NCBI RefSeq assembly: GCF_001522585.2
Contig: NZ_CP013372.1
Coordinates: 1,612,001-1,676,000, forward strand
Origin: Burkholderia sp. NRF60-BP8
Lineage (GTDB): Bacteria; Pseudomonadota; Gammaproteobacteria; Burkholderiales; Burkholderiaceae
DNA length: 64,000 nt
Direction of reading: 5' to 3'
Part shown: piece after piece, positions 1 to 9,396 of the stretch
How the letters are laid out: each line of letters begins with the position of its first letter
Numbering within the stretch: the first letter of the stretch is position 1
Notes under the pieces: model-generated
What the model saw: only the letters and a program-made list of their open reading frames with translations
Told to the model about the DNA's origin: nothing
Database searches by the model: none
Translations under genes and position numbers: made by a program

Positions 1-98
1 GGCAATCCAGACTTTCCAGCGAGAGCGACCACCCAAGGATGGCTGATTGAGAGCGGAAGCGATAACCCAAGCTCAGATGCGATCTGCGACATCGACAT
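1..98 (-). CDS. Phage virion-associated protein, N-terminal fragment
   Basis: An open frame starts with ATG at 98 (a second ATG lies two codons later) and runs off the left edge without a stop. It encodes about 32 residues including 'ELGLSLPLSISHPWVVALAG'. I recall short structural or tail-end proteins of Burkholderia and other phages that begin with this kind of GLSLPLS...LAGK stretch, but this is from memory. It follows the tail-fibre gene by 20 bases on the same strand, so it probably belongs to the late operon. No strong ribosome site is visible. Confidence 0.45.
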   Translation of the reverse strand, partial: MSMSQIASELGLSLPLSISHPWVVALAGKSGL

Positions 99-118
99 CG
101 GGAACGATGCAGGGAGCG

Positions 119-1033
119 TCATTGTTTCTTCTCCAGTTTTTTGACGCGCGCTTCCAGTTCCTTGAATGCCTCGGCCAGGTATGCGGTGGCGTTCCCATAC
201 GCAATACTCTTGATGCCCTTGTCATCTTCGAAGACAAGTTCAGGCGTACTCGACTGCATCTCGTTCGCAATGAACCCAGCATGCCGCCGCTTTGTCTTGT
301 CACCCTTACGCTGGAACGTCACGCCGGCCCATGAAAGGACGACATCAGTCGCGTTCCGAATCCTTTTGATGTGAGATTTGAGCCGCCGATCAGACGAGCC
401 GGTGATGTTGGAACCGCTAACCGTGCCAGCGGTTGTAAAATTCCCGGTGTCATCAAGGCTCGTCACGGATGCCGAATAGGCGTTGTTGACAAACTCGCAC
501 CCTCCCCCATTTCGGCCGCGGAGATAGAAATAGCCGCCCCCGTTATTCTGAAGCGCAATTTCCCCGTTGTTAGCTCCGCTGTTACTGAAGTAGCTGCGAC
601 CTTGCGTATAAATCCCCGCACTCAGCCGGGGGAACGATGAATACAACGGATTGAAGATGCCTACATCTACCTCTGAAAGACCGCTGTCGAGGCTCCCCGA
701 ATCCCAGGCGACGGTAATCGTCGTCAGAGATGTGTAAGCGGAAGCGGTAATGGCGCCGTAGATAGTCCCGGCTGTCACGCTCGCCTTGACCCGTCGACCC
801 ACCGAGTAGGTTGTCGTCCGATTGCCGGTGACTGTAAATTGCGTGGCACTGACGTAGGTCGGGGTATCGCCGAGATTCATCCACTCTGCCGCCTGATACC
901 AGACTGCTACGGCCGCCATCATGGCTCGAGCCGAATCGTTGACCGTGGAAGGTGCTTGCCCCTCTTGCCAGTTGATCGACGGATCGGCCGTGGCGTTGTT
1001 TGCCGCAGTGGTGGACCAATTCCAAAGTCCCAT
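119..1033 (-). CDS. Tail fibre/spike with C-terminal S74 chaperone domain
   Basis: 304 residues. The N-terminal part (MGLWNWSTTAANN, 'DSARAMMAAVAVWY') resembles the particle-attachment end of short phage fibres. The middle is beta-rich. The last ~90 residues carry the intramolecular chaperone pattern of the peptidase S74 family: SSDRRLKSHI (cleavage-site region), HAGFIANEMQ and a C-terminal coiled helix (YLAEAFKELEARVKKLEKK). Such domains drive trimer folding and then cut themselves off. AGGTGAT sits 6 bases before the ATG. An intrinsic terminator separates it from the gene upstream, so its expression needs read-through or its own promoter. The host receptor is unknown. Confidence 0.8.
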   Translation of the reverse strand: MGLWNWSTTAANNATADPSINWQEGQAPSTVNDSARAMMAAVAVWYQAAEWMNLGDTPTYVSATQFTVTGNRTTTYSVGRRVKASVTAGTIYGAITASAYTSLTTITVAWDSGSLDSGLSEVDVGIFNPLYSSFPRLSAGIYTQGRSYFSNSGANNGEIALQNNGGGYFYLRGRNGGGCEFVNNAYSASVTSLDDTGNFTTAGTVSGSNITGSSDRRLKSHIKRIRNATDVVLSWAGVTFQRKGDKTKRRHAGFIANEMQSSTPELVFEDDKGIKSIAYGNATAYLAEAFKELEARVKKLEKKQ

Positions 1034-1051
1034 TTCGGATCACCTATAATG

Positions 1052-1075
1052 AAAAACCCCGCACTGGGCGGGGTT
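1052..1075 (-). terminator. Intrinsic terminator between ejection-protein and tail-fibre genes
   Basis: On the minus strand an 8-bp stem (AACCCCGC / GCGGGGTT, 5-base loop) is followed by a T run. It lies between the end of the 1146-3077 gene and the fibre start. It is one of five similar hairpins in the late operon. Confidence 0.75.
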
Positions 1076-1145
1076 CGGAGCGTTCATGTACGACCAGATC
1101 ATTCAGATCGGCCTGATCAAAATTGGGGTAGCCATCGTTATCGGG

Positions 1146-3077
1146 TTACTGGTGGGTATTTACGAGGCCGCCACTAAGGGCATTCCCAATGGCTGGACGC
1201 CCATAATTAAGCAACCACTGCATGAGCGGATTTGGAACCGCTTGCGCCGCCGCGGCAGCACGAGCATCGAGGTACGGGAGGATCGCGTTCGGGTCCATAA
1301 GAAGGCCCGTTAGGCGGTCTTGCAGACGGCCTCCGACCATCTGGCCGATTCGGTTACCCGCTCCGAGAATCCCCAAACCCGCCATGGGGTGCCCGAGCGC
1401 GGTTGCACCAAGAGCCCCGACTGCCTTCCCGATATTGCCAGCCCCGCCGAACGTCGGCCCATAAAGCTGACGTGCCAGCCAGCCTTGAGCAGCAAGGTTG
1501 TAGGCAGTATCGCTACCAGGCGACTTGATCGAATTCGAGACGGTCGCTCGCTGCAAGTCTTGACCGATCCCCTGAAGCGTGTTGAGCGCATTCGCGTCAA
1601 TGCCGTACGGCGCGTTCTTCATTGCGCCAGTCAGGGCCGACCGATAGGGCATCAATTGGATTTCGGGGACGCCGCCAGCATTCATTGCGCGAGTACCGAG
1701 GCCATTGGCGATCTGCTGACCAACCTCCATCGTATTGACTGGCACACTCCCTTGCGCGTATGCGGCCTTCGCCGCCTGAACGCCTGGGATATAACGCTGA
1801 GTCCAACCGTCCACGCTGTTCTTCAGCGCCGTAAGCGATGCCGCGCGCGAGTTTGCACCGCTGCGCTGGGCATCGCCGATCATGTCGCTGAGTGCTCTAG
1901 ACGTGTAATCCAGCGCTGACCCGTTGATTGCGTTCGATGTGGGAGTCGGCCATACCGGTGCTACGCCACGCCCTACAGCAGAATCAAGAGCAGCATTGCG
2001 CTGGGCCACTTCCATCGCTTGCTGCATTTCCGGGATCTGAGCGTATCGCATGAACGCCGGGCCGACGTTAGCCGTCGCCTGGTGAGCTTGCTGATACAGC
2101 GGGGAGGCCGCCGCATCGCGCGTCGCTTGCGCCGCATTGAGATCGGCCTCCGTCCCGGCAACGCCCATCAATGCCTGCCAGCGCGCGTTGTTGTTCTCGA
2201 TCGCCCGCTCGGTTGCGGCGGTCTTGAAGGCCGGGATATTGGCGGCCGCCTTTTCGGTCTGCACGAGCATCGGATTGCCCGCAATCTGCGCCGTCGTCGG
2301 CATCGACCCAGGAACGAACTGCGGTGCATTGCGAATGTTCGCCGCGGCCATCGCTGCGTCTGCCGGCTCCATCAGACCGGTAATCCCCTGACCGACATAG
2401 CGCTCAGGCTGAAAAATTGGCCGCGCCGCGTTCCAGAGCCCGTTACCGACTGCTCGGGCCCCATCCATTGCGAGAGGAATCGCCGCGCCCATCAAACCGC
2501 CGATACCTGCTTGCTGCGCCTTCTGCTGCGCAAACGACTGATCGGAGTTGCCAGTGGTCGGCATTAGCGCCGCACTAGTGGCCCCCTGCAATGCGCCCAT
2601 TCCAGCACGTCCTAGCAATCCTTCGCCGCCGCCCATCGCCATTACAGGTAGCGTGCCGATAGCATTGCCAGCCAAGCGGCCCCAATCCGTGCCGAGCGCT
2701 GGTTTCTGGCCGGTGACTACGCCGGTCAGCGTTTGAGGCTGTTGCGCGGCTCGCTGCGCGTCATAGGCGGCATTCTGCGTGTCGATCGTTTGCTGCATCT
2801 GCGGGAGAGCTGCAGCAGCATCCTTAGCAAACTGAGAATTTGGCGCGATCTTGTTGGCAAGCCACGAAATACCATGCACAAGATCCTGAGTACCACCTCG
2901 CACAACATCGCCGATGCCCATCGTTACACTGCTAGGAACCTGCCACTTGCCTTGAGGCTGCGCTGTCAGCGCAGGAGCAGTCGCTTGGGGGGGTTGCTGA
3001 GCAGCGCCAAGGTAAGAGTCGAAGCTCTGCCCTTGGGGTACCGGAGCCGAATTGAGGTAGTCATCGAACGCACTCAT
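1146..3077 (-). CDS. Putative internal virion (DNA ejection) protein
   Basis: 643 residues, rich in Ala, Gln and Gly. Starts MSAFDDYLNSAPVPQGQSF; an amphipathic/Gly-rich stretch around residues 135-215 (GNAIGTLPVMAMGGGEGLLG...) could insert in membranes. Long Ala/Gln helices follow. No enzymatic motif is seen. Its start overlaps the stop of the transglycosylase-containing protein upstream (ATGA). Large helical, low-complexity proteins between tail hub and fibre genes are usually the ejected E-proteins of podoviruses; that role is inferred from position and composition. Confidence 0.6.
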   Translation of the reverse strand: MSAFDDYLNSAPVPQGQSFDSYLGAAQQPPQATAPALTAQPQGKWQVPSSVTMGIGDVVRGGTQDLVHGISWLANKIAPNSQFAKDAAAALPQMQQTIDTQNAAYDAQRAAQQPQTLTGVVTGQKPALGTDWGRLAGNAIGTLPVMAMGGGEGLLGRAGMGALQGATSAALMPTTGNSDQSFAQQKAQQAGIGGLMGAAIPLAMDGARAVGNGLWNAARPIFQPERYVGQGITGLMEPADAAMAAANIRNAPQFVPGSMPTTAQIAGNPMLVQTEKAAANIPAFKTAATERAIENNNARWQALMGVAGTEADLNAAQATRDAAASPLYQQAHQATANVGPAFMRYAQIPEMQQAMEVAQRNAALDSAVGRGVAPVWPTPTSNAINGSALDYTSRALSDMIGDAQRSGANSRAASLTALKNSVDGWTQRYIPGVQAAKAAYAQGSVPVNTMEVGQQIANGLGTRAMNAGGVPEIQLMPYRSALTGAMKNAPYGIDANALNTLQGIGQDLQRATVSNSIKSPGSDTAYNLAAQGWLARQLYGPTFGGAGNIGKAVGALGATALGHPMAGLGILGAGNRIGQMVGGRLQDRLTGLLMDPNAILPYLDARAAAAAQAVPNPLMQWLLNYGRPAIGNALSGGLVNTHQ

Positions 3078-4987
3078 TTCAGCATCCCGTTATTGAATGC
3101 CCACTCGAAGTTCGCGCGAAGCGACGGATTGGCCTTAATCGCGGCTTGAACTGCTGCACGCTGCTGATCGCCTTGCATCTGGAGGATCGGCATCATCGAA
3201 GGCTTGATGTTCTGATCAAACGCGGCCGATTGCTGCGTGTACGCCTTCTCGTTGCCTTGCGTGTACAAGGGCGTAAGAAACTGCGTCTTCAGATGCATCT
3301 GATCGAGTTGGTTGAGCTGGTTCGTCAACCCAGCGACCTTCGCATCCTGCGGCTTGTCATACGTCGGAACAGCTTCATTCAGAGTGGCTCTGGAAGCATC
3401 GGTTCCGCCAGAACCGAGCGCCTTTCCCTGCAAGCTGACGTAGTTCGCATGCGCCTTCTGGTATTCCGCAGCATCAGTGCTAAGCCGCGTCGCGACATCA
3501 GCTGGAAGCATCCGCGCAACCGTGCCGCCAAGCCCCTGATTGTGCGCAATATTAAGCATTTGCTGGAGCGATTCTCGCGACTGCTGATAGTTCGCGTCAG
3601 CGCTAGACAGAGAGCCATACGCGTCGGCCATTTGCTTGCTCGGGGCACCCTGAGATGTTTGAGCAGCATTCTGGGCACCCATAGGGGGTTGAGCAGCCAT
3701 AGGCCCACCATGCGATGCAGGCGTCATAGAGCCAGACCTGCCGAGAATATCTCCTACATAGGACGCGACGGTCTTGCCGTTGCTATCGGCGACGTTCCTG
3801 ATGAATGGCGTAGGACTGCCCGGAGGGGCGACGTTTCCTTCACCAGAGAAGTATGCCGTCGCAATACGCCCAAGATCACCACCGTATTGCTGATTGAACT
3901 GTGTCAGCATCCGTTGCGCGACCGTATTGCGATCGGCGACGTTGTTCCACGACTCTCCTGGCTGTGCGAAGCGGTTAAACGTTGCCTGCTGAATCTGGAA
4001 TGGATTGCTGGGGTCGGTCTTGCCGCCGTTCGATTCTTGCTGGGCGAAAATTCCAGCCAAACCACCAGTCGGAACGCCCGCACCACCGTTCGCACCACCC
4101 CCATTCGCAGCGTCGGCAACCTGCGTCGTGGTCTGATAAACGTATCCGCCTTGCCCCCCGTTGGCATTGGGGTCCCATACCTGCATCGGCTTATAACCGG
4201 CTTGCGCCCGAGCTTCTGCGCCATACATCGCGCCGTAGCCGGCCTGAAGTTGATCGGCAGGCACGACCTTCGTGGTCCCGCTCACCGGGTCATAGTAGAT
4301 CGGCGTGCGCAGAGCGGTCGGCGCGATGTAGTTGGCCTTCGTCACGCCAGCGCGGTTCGCTGCCTGGATCTCATCGGGCGACATACCGCCCTGCATGCCC
4401 ATCTTTGTGATGTCGGTCGGCATCATGGCCGCGAGCGATGGGTCATGCTCGACTGCGATCCGCATCATGTCCCCGCCGCCTTGAATGCCAGCCATGTTCA
4501 TCAGCATGCCTTGCTGGAATAGTTGCTGTGGCGAACGGCCGTAGATGGAAGCTCCGGAGGTTTGAGCGGGAGCACCGGAGGTATCAGGTGCAGGTCCAGA
4601 GGTTTGCGCCATCGCCCCCGGTGCAGTCGATGCAGGACCGAACATGGACGAGTACGACGGCGCAGATTGCGGCTGCGCACCGGGTTGTCCCATGTCGCCA
4701 CCCATCAGACCCTGCATCGCACGCATGCGAAGCAACTGCTGCTGCGTCTGGAAGGCGTTTCCGACGCCTTGGCCCATGCCGCTCAAGCCAGCGCCCATTG
4801 CCTGACCCATCGTCACAGGAAGGCGCGATGGTCCTGCGGCTTGCAGCAGACCGCCAGCCATTCCCAACATCCCTGCGGTTTGCGGATTGGCGAGCATCCC
4901 CATCATCCCGGGCATACCGCCAGATGGTGCGAAGGCACCCATTAAGCCTCCTGCGGTCGGGTCAGTCGGATCGAAGAAGCCGGCCAT
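3074..4987 (-). CDS. Ejection protein with lytic transglycosylase-like domain
   Basis: 637 residues. The N-terminal ~220 residues are Met/Gly/Gln-rich. Around residues 310-415 there is a soluble lytic transglycosylase signature: 'IFAQQESNGG' (catalytic Glu), 'NPFQIQQATFNRFA', 'IATAYFSGEGNV' and 'GKTVASYVGDIL'. The C-terminal ~200 residues are helical. Phage E-proteins with this domain are carried in the virion and open peptidoglycan locally so DNA can cross the periplasm. Neighbours are other putative ejection proteins in one overlapping operon. Enzymatic activity is predicted from motifs only. Confidence 0.75.
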   Translation of the reverse strand: MAGFFDPTDPTAGGLMGAFAPSGGMPGMMGMLANPQTAGMLGMAGGLLQAAGPSRLPVTMGQAMGAGLSGMGQGVGNAFQTQQQLLRMRAMQGLMGGDMGQPGAQPQSAPSYSSMFGPASTAPGAMAQTSGPAPDTSGAPAQTSGASIYGRSPQQLFQQGMLMNMAGIQGGGDMMRIAVEHDPSLAAMMPTDITKMGMQGGMSPDEIQAANRAGVTKANYIAPTALRTPIYYDPVSGTTKVVPADQLQAGYGAMYGAEARAQAGYKPMQVWDPNANGGQGGYVYQTTTQVADAANGGGANGGAGVPTGGLAGIFAQQESNGGKTDPSNPFQIQQATFNRFAQPGESWNNVADRNTVAQRMLTQFNQQYGGDLGRIATAYFSGEGNVAPPGSPTPFIRNVADSNGKTVASYVGDILGRSGSMTPASHGGPMAAQPPMGAQNAAQTSQGAPSKQMADAYGSLSSADANYQQSRESLQQMLNIAHNQGLGGTVARMLPADVATRLSTDAAEYQKAHANYVSLQGKALGSGGTDASRATLNEAVPTYDKPQDAKVAGLTNQLNQLDQMHLKTQFLTPLYTQGNEKAYTQQSAAFDQNIKPSMMPILQMQGDQQRAAVQAAIKANPSLRANFEWAFNNGMLK

Positions 4988-4990
4988 GGA

Positions 4991-5566
4991 TCACCCCGTA
5001 AAGCCAAACGGACGGAATTGTGAATAGGCAGGCATCTGACCTTGGCCCATTTGCATTTGCTGTTGGAGTTGCGGGTTTTGTGGGCGCCCCCCCATCGGCA
5101 TTGCCGGCGCGGGTGCGCTGATCTGCTGAGGCTGCGCGTTCTGTTGCTGCATCATGCGCATCGCCATCTGCGCCATCATGGGATTCATAGACATTCCACC
5201 AGTCGCAGCCGGCACCATAGACGCCGCACCAAGAGGGGCGGCTCCCATAGTTGCGCCTGACAAACCACCCCCGAGAGCTCCGCTTGCCGTCCCCATCATT
5301 CCGCCGCCGGGGAGTAGCCCGCTAAAGAGTCCAGCGGGTGCAGCGCCAAGAGTGCCACCCAACCCACCGCCAGCCGAAGTGCCAGCCGCTCCACTTCCCA
5401 ATGCGCCAAGCAACCCGGAGCCGCCGGCACTAAGAGCGCCGGTTGCTCCAGCTGCCCCTGCACCAGTTTCACCGCCAGCGGCAGCTCCGGCCGGGCCGCC
5501 AAGTAACATCCCAGCCCCTGCACCGAGCGCTCCAAGTGCAACGGGAGCCAGCCATCCGAAGTTCAT
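4991..5566 (-). CDS. Gly/Ala-rich hydrophobic virion protein
   Basis: 191 residues. The N-terminal half is almost pure Gly/Ala/Leu (LAPVALGALGAGAGMLLGG), giving a possible membrane-inserting segment. The C-terminal half is Met/Gln/Pro-rich (MAQMAMRMMQQQNAQPQQ). It ends 3 bases before the transglycosylase protein starts. Its composition and place suggest a small ejection or tail-tube extension protein. No family is recognised. Confidence 0.55.
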   Translation of the reverse strand: MNFGWLAPVALGALGAGAGMLLGGPAGAAAGGETGAGAAGATGALSAGGSGLLGALGSGAAGTSAGGGLGGTLGAAPAGLFSGLLPGGGMMGTASGALGGGLSGATMGAAPLGAASMVPAATGGMSMNPMMAQMAMRMMQQQNAQPQQISAPAPAMPMGGRPQNPQLQQQMQMGQGQMPAYSQFRPFGFTG

Positions 5567-5576
5567 GCTAATCCCC

Positions 5577-6479
5577 TTAGAGAATGCCCATCAGGCCGCC
5601 AGCCGCCGCACCGTATGCCGGATTCATACCCAGCGAACCTGCGAGCGCAGCGCCGCCCAAAGCGCCGCCCATACCACCGGCAAGCTGGTTTGTGTAATAC
5701 GGAGTCGAGGTTGATGTATTGCCGCCGTATTGGCCTTGGATGATGTTCGAGTAGTTGTTAAGCAACTGCCACGGGGCGTTGATCTGCGCTTGTTGAAGAG
5801 CCTGTTGGTTGCCGCCCATGTTGTACAGGTTTGTGGCCGCACCGTTGATCGAATTGACCATATTCGGCGCGCTCGAGAGTGCCATATTCTGCTGCTGAGA
5901 TAATCCTTGTGCGCCCGCAAGCATGTTCCCCATATTCTGCTGATACATGCTATTCACGAGAGATGCATCAGTATTGCCAAGCTGAGTCGCCAAGTCTTGC
6001 TGATTCTGACTGACGGCCTGTCCATATGCACCCGAACCATAGCGACCGGAGGCGGCGAAATTGCTTGCCGTCTGGGGAGCAGTTGCAGTCTGGTAAGCCC
6101 GCGTGATCGCATTGTTTGCAGCATCGAGAGCAGCGCTCTGATACGGGCTATTCATCATTGAGCCATTCGCGAAATTAGCAAAGGCCGATGAAGCCGGATT
6201 GGCGCTTGTGTTTCCGTTCAGGACGTTAGAAATATAGTTGCCGCCAGCATTATTGATGCCGGATGCATTTCCGAAGTTCGTCCCATTAGCGACTCCTTGT
6301 GTAGCCTGCATCGCCTGCTGCTGCATTGGCGTAAATCCGGCGACACTTGATGTCGGATTCTGCATCTGGCTGTTGAAGGTGTTCCCTGCATTCGTGAGTT
6401 CATTCATCAAGAATGCTTGCTGCCCGATCCACGGATCGCTTTTCTGGGTAGTAACCGTGTTTCCGCCGCCGCCGCTCAT
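5577..6479 (-). CDS. Asn/Gln/Ala-rich structural protein, likely ejected
   Basis: 300 residues, starting MSGGGGNTVTTQKSDPWIGQQ. It is rich in Asn, Gln and Ala with predicted long helices and ends in a Gly/Ala hydrophobic tail (GGMGGALGGAALAGSLG). Proteins with this start and composition are common in podovirus tail/ejection modules. It overlaps the next upstream gene by ATGA. No enzymatic motif is visible. Confidence 0.55.
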   Translation of the reverse strand: MSGGGGNTVTTQKSDPWIGQQAFLMNELTNAGNTFNSQMQNPTSSVAGFTPMQQQAMQATQGVANGTNFGNASGINNAGGNYISNVLNGNTSANPASSAFANFANGSMMNSPYQSAALDAANNAITRAYQTATAPQTASNFAASGRYGSGAYGQAVSQNQQDLATQLGNTDASLVNSMYQQNMGNMLAGAQGLSQQQNMALSSAPNMVNSINGAATNLYNMGGNQQALQQAQINAPWQLLNNYSNIIQGQYGGNTSTSTPYYTNQLAGGMGGALGGAALAGSLGMNPAYGAAAGGLMGIL

Positions 6480-6874
6480 AACGCCTTCTCCAAATAAACG
6501 TGGGTCTTTGCGTACTCAGGTAGCGCCTTTTCCCACCCTGGCCGCGCCTGAAGTTCCATTGCGTGGCAGCCCTCAGATTTGGCCCACGTTTCAATTTGCG
6601 AAATGCACTGCGCCTCCCATTCGCGCCGGTTCCTGCCGGTCACGATGCGGATCGTGCAAACCTTCTGTTTCGGGTAATGGATGATTCGAGTGATTCCGAC
6701 TGCGAAAGCCGTATCGGTCTTCCAGATCCAAAGCTGATCGTCTCGATCGAGTAGACCGCGTTTGATGTCTTCTTCGTCGAACTTGCCGCGGCTTCGCTTG
6801 CACGCAGCAGCAATCCACGGGCGCACCTCTCCCCACACTGCCTCGATAGCAGTGGATGGAATTCCGTAAAGCAT
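6476..6874 (-). CDS. GNAT-like small phage protein
   Basis: 132 residues. Starts MLYGIPSTAIEAVWGEVRPW; the core 'FAVGITRIIHYPKQKVCTIRIVTG' followed by 'QISQIETWAKSEGCHAMELQARPG' looks like a reduced GNAT fold (strand, helix with W.A...GC, strand). Similar acetyltransferase-like proteins sit between tail and ejection genes in several podoviruses. The classic acetyl-CoA pyrophosphate loop is not clear, so activity is doubtful. It is part of the late overlapping operon. Confidence 0.5.
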   Translation of the reverse strand: MLYGIPSTAIEAVWGEVRPWIAAACKRSRGKFDEEDIKRGLLDRDDQLWIWKTDTAFAVGITRIIHYPKQKVCTIRIVTGRNRREWEAQCISQIETWAKSEGCHAMELQARPGWEKALPEYAKTHVYLEKAL

Positions 6875-6876
6875 GG

Positions 6877-7203
6877 TTACCCGACTAGGAGGACGTTGAA
6901 GGTACGATCAACGGATGCCGTGCTGGCATGTGTAAGGGTCGCGCTGCCGTTGTGCTGTGCCGAAACATAGAGGCCCGAGAGTGCTGCTGCCGCATTAGCA
7001 GTGAGCGGAGAGAAGAACAGCCCCGTGTAACCACCGATGCGCTTGTCTGTAACCGTCGTCGTCGTGGCGCTCGGTGTCAGCGTCACTTGGATGACGGTGT
7101 TCATCTTCCCTTGCAGGAGGTTGTTCGCCAGTTGGGCGATTTGCCGACGATGTTCCCTCTCGTTCGGCATTTCGAGCTGCACGCCGTCATATCCGCGGTT
7201 CAT
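6877..7203 (-). CDS. Small structural protein of unknown function
   Basis: 108 residues. The N-terminus is helical and charged (NEREHRRQIAQLANNLLQG); the rest is beta-rich with many Thr/Ala (VIQVTLTPSATTTTVTDKRI). It overlaps the hub protein's start by 4 bases, suggesting translational coupling. A tail accessory role is likely from position; the family is not recognised. Confidence 0.5.
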   Translation of the reverse strand: MNRGYDGVQLEMPNEREHRRQIAQLANNLLQGKMNTVIQVTLTPSATTTTVTDKRIGGYTGLFFSPLTANAAAALSGLYVSAQHNGSATLTHASTASVDRTFNVLLVG

Positions 7204-8714
7204 CGACGCCCCGTCATATGAACTTCGGATTCAGGAATTTCAATCCCTTGAAGATGGCTAAATGTCCCTGTCGTAAGGATTCGGCCACGCAGATACCTGC
7301 CGTCTGCGCGCATCGGACACTCCCCATTTGCATTGATCGCGCTAGTGGCAGTAAAGGCCGGCGCATCAACCAAACGCTGGCGCGTACCGATAGAGATCGT
7401 TGGAGATCCGCCATCCACCATCGGTCGAACGCTCGTTACCAGCGCTCGTTTCCCGGCCGAGCCGAATGGCTCTACTTCCACCGTATCGGCGGAAGCGCTG
7501 GCGGGTGAACCCGTGAAATATGCAAGCGCATGCGAGGTAGTGAATGCACCCATCAGAACTTGTCCCCCTACCCACACACGCGAATCAAGACTAAACGGCA
7601 GCGAATCGAGCGTATAGCCGGTCGAATCCAGCGAGTCGAGCGAATAGCCCTGCGTGATCGCGCGGAAGATGTATTCCGCATTGATCTGCGCGAATCCCCA
7701 CTTATCGAGAGCCCAGTTGTAGACGAGCAGTGAATCCGGGATTCCACTGGGCGCAGATGTTGACGGGTACAGCCACATGACCAGGCGGTTGATCGGGTCT
7801 ATAGCCCCTACAACGTTGTAGAGGTAAGACTGATTGACGGTATTCCAGAACGTCTTGTCGACTCGATCCACGCCAATCGGACGTGAGGTCGAGCCATCGA
7901 AAGCGTAGAACCCGTCTTCACCGAGGTAATAGACCAGCGCGCCTAGCTGGATGATGCTTTTCGGCGCGGGCGTGCCTCGCGAGCCTTCTGCCGGATAGAA
8001 CCCGAATACCGTAGGAGAGCCTTGGAATACGACCCGCCAGACAGCGCGCTCGAAGAAGATCGCACCATCGGCCGTGCCGAGGTTCCCTACAAGGCCCATG
8101 ATCCAGCCTTGATCGCCCGGAATGATTTGGGAGCCGGCAAGAAGCTGGGCTTCCGTCGTGCTACCAGAGACCGGCCAGTTCGTCGGATCATCGATCGCGC
8201 ACCATTGCACCCGCTGCGGCTGGGCGCCATTGGTCCCGTCAAACGTATTGCCGACCATCACCCAATCTTTGATCGTGGTGATGTATCGCGCCTGCGGAGC
8301 TGCCGCGGCTAGATCAGCAAAAGCCGAACTCGAATTGAGCGTGAACGACTGAAGGTTCTGTCCTTGAGCGGCGGCAATAATGCGCTGACCGTACTGCGTG
8401 AAGAACCACTTTTCTCCTGACGCAAGGCTGTAGCCGCCTGTCTTGCTGACGTTCGCGAACACCGTAGACCCAGGCGAGAGTTCATATAGCTTCCCCGCGT
8501 CTCCAGCGAAGACGTAGTTATTGGCGCCCATATCGATGGCGACAAGCGCCCCGAGACATTGCGAGGTAAGGCCGTTGCTGCTGTAGTTCGACAGCGTTCC
8601 CACCGGCCCCCACGACTCGCGCGTCTTCGGGAACAGATTCACGATGTTCGCGGACGTGCCAGCATTGTTGTTCGGCGGCAGGTCCGGCGCGTAGTCAGCA
8701 ATCGGAAGCAGCAT
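7200..8714 (-). CDS. Tail hub / packaged-DNA stabilisation protein (P22 gp10-like)
   Basis: 504 residues. The whole protein reads as repeated beta blades (LGALVAIDMGANNYVFAGD, 'AIFFERAVWRVVFQGSP', 'YYLGEDGFYAFDGST'), as in the six-bladed hub that closes P22-type heads. The length is close to that of gp10 proteins (~470). It lies directly after the adaptor protein, with a TAATG stop-start overlap, matching the portal-adaptor-hub assembly order. Low sequence conservation in this family keeps confidence moderate. Confidence 0.65.
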   Translation of the reverse strand: MLLPIADYAPDLPPNNNAGTSANIVNLFPKTRESWGPVGTLSNYSSNGLTSQCLGALVAIDMGANNYVFAGDAGKLYELSPGSTVFANVSKTGGYSLASGEKWFFTQYGQRIIAAAQGQNLQSFTLNSSSAFADLAAAAPQARYITTIKDWVMVGNTFDGTNGAQPQRVQWCAIDDPTNWPVSGSTTEAQLLAGSQIIPGDQGWIMGLVGNLGTADGAIFFERAVWRVVFQGSPTVFGFYPAEGSRGTPAPKSIIQLGALVYYLGEDGFYAFDGSTSRPIGVDRVDKTFWNTVNQSYLYNVVGAIDPINRLVMWLYPSTSAPSGIPDSLLVYNWALDKWGFAQINAEYIFRAITQGYSLDSLDSTGYTLDSLPFSLDSRVWVGGQVLMGAFTTSHALAYFTGSPASASADTVEVEPFGSAGKRALVTSVRPMVDGGSPTISIGTRQRLVDAPAFTATSAINANGECPMRADGRYLRGRILTTGTFSHLQGIEIPESEVHMTGRR

Positions 8715-9388
8715 TACGCAGCCACCATCGCAAAGGCAGAGCCGGACTGTTCTTCGGCGCGATCGGCCAGAAGGAAATCGGCCATATCAGCCTGATACTC
8801 GGCGCTCCACAACTGCAATGCTTCCTGATCCTTCACGAATCGGGCCGCGGCCACGCAGCAGGCGGCAAGCAGAATATTCGGGATGGTGTTCGTCATCCAT
8901 GTCACGTTGTTCACCGACGTGAGCTGCGGGGAGCGCATCCAGTACGTGCCGGTAACCGTATATGCCGCGTCTGGGAATGGCCCGAAGATGAAGTTCTGGC
9001 CTTCGCGCGCAATATATGCCGGCGCCGCTTGCGGGCTACGATTCGGGTACTGCGTATAGATGAACTCGGCGTTCCGACGTTGCAGCTCGAATGAAAAGCC
9101 GTTGATCGATACGACCGAATGCTTCAGCCCGAGATAGCCCACGGGAAGCGGGGCGACGCCATTGGCAATCGTCACGTTCAAAGACGCTTCGATCGGCTGG
9201 ACGCCGCGCCCCTCGTTCATCGAGAAAATGTCGCGGTAGATCTTGTTCTCGGCGGTCTGGATGAAATAGTCAATGTATCCGCCCACGTCAGACCGCGCGA
9301 ACCAATCCTGAACCGCCTGCTTGAGCGAGAAATAGTCGATTATCCCCGCGACGCCAGGGGTGCCGACTGATTGGACAAAGATGGTCAT
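8714..9388 (-). CDS. Head-tail adaptor / tail tube A-like protein
   Basis: 224 residues. I chose ATG at 9388 because AGGGGG lies 6 bases upstream; an upstream in-frame start at 9454 lacks a site and would overlap the small gene there. The sequence MTIFVQSVGTPG...SLKQAVQDWFARSDVGGYIDYFIQTAENKIYRD resembles phage adaptor proteins of the T7 gp11/gp6-like connector group: a helical N-terminus that binds the portal, then beta-rich middle. Its neighbours (hub on one side, capsid genes on the other) agree. Confidence 0.65.
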   Translation of the reverse strand: MTIFVQSVGTPGVAGIIDYFSLKQAVQDWFARSDVGGYIDYFIQTAENKIYRDIFSMNEGRGVQPIEASLNVTIANGVAPLPVGYLGLKHSVVSINGFSFELQRRNAEFIYTQYPNRSPQAAPAYIAREGQNFIFGPFPDAAYTVTGTYWMRSPQLTSVNNVTWMTNTIPNILLAACCVAAARFVKDQEALQLWSAEYQADMADFLLADRAEEQSGSAFAMVAA

Positions 9389-9396
9389 TGCGCCCC

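Noticed and set aside
1086..1313. Plus-strand 75-codon frame with a membrane-like start
   Set aside because: GGAG is near the ATG and the first 20 residues are hydrophobic, but three quarters of it is antisense to the ejection protein gene, all neighbours run the other way and no promoter is visible.
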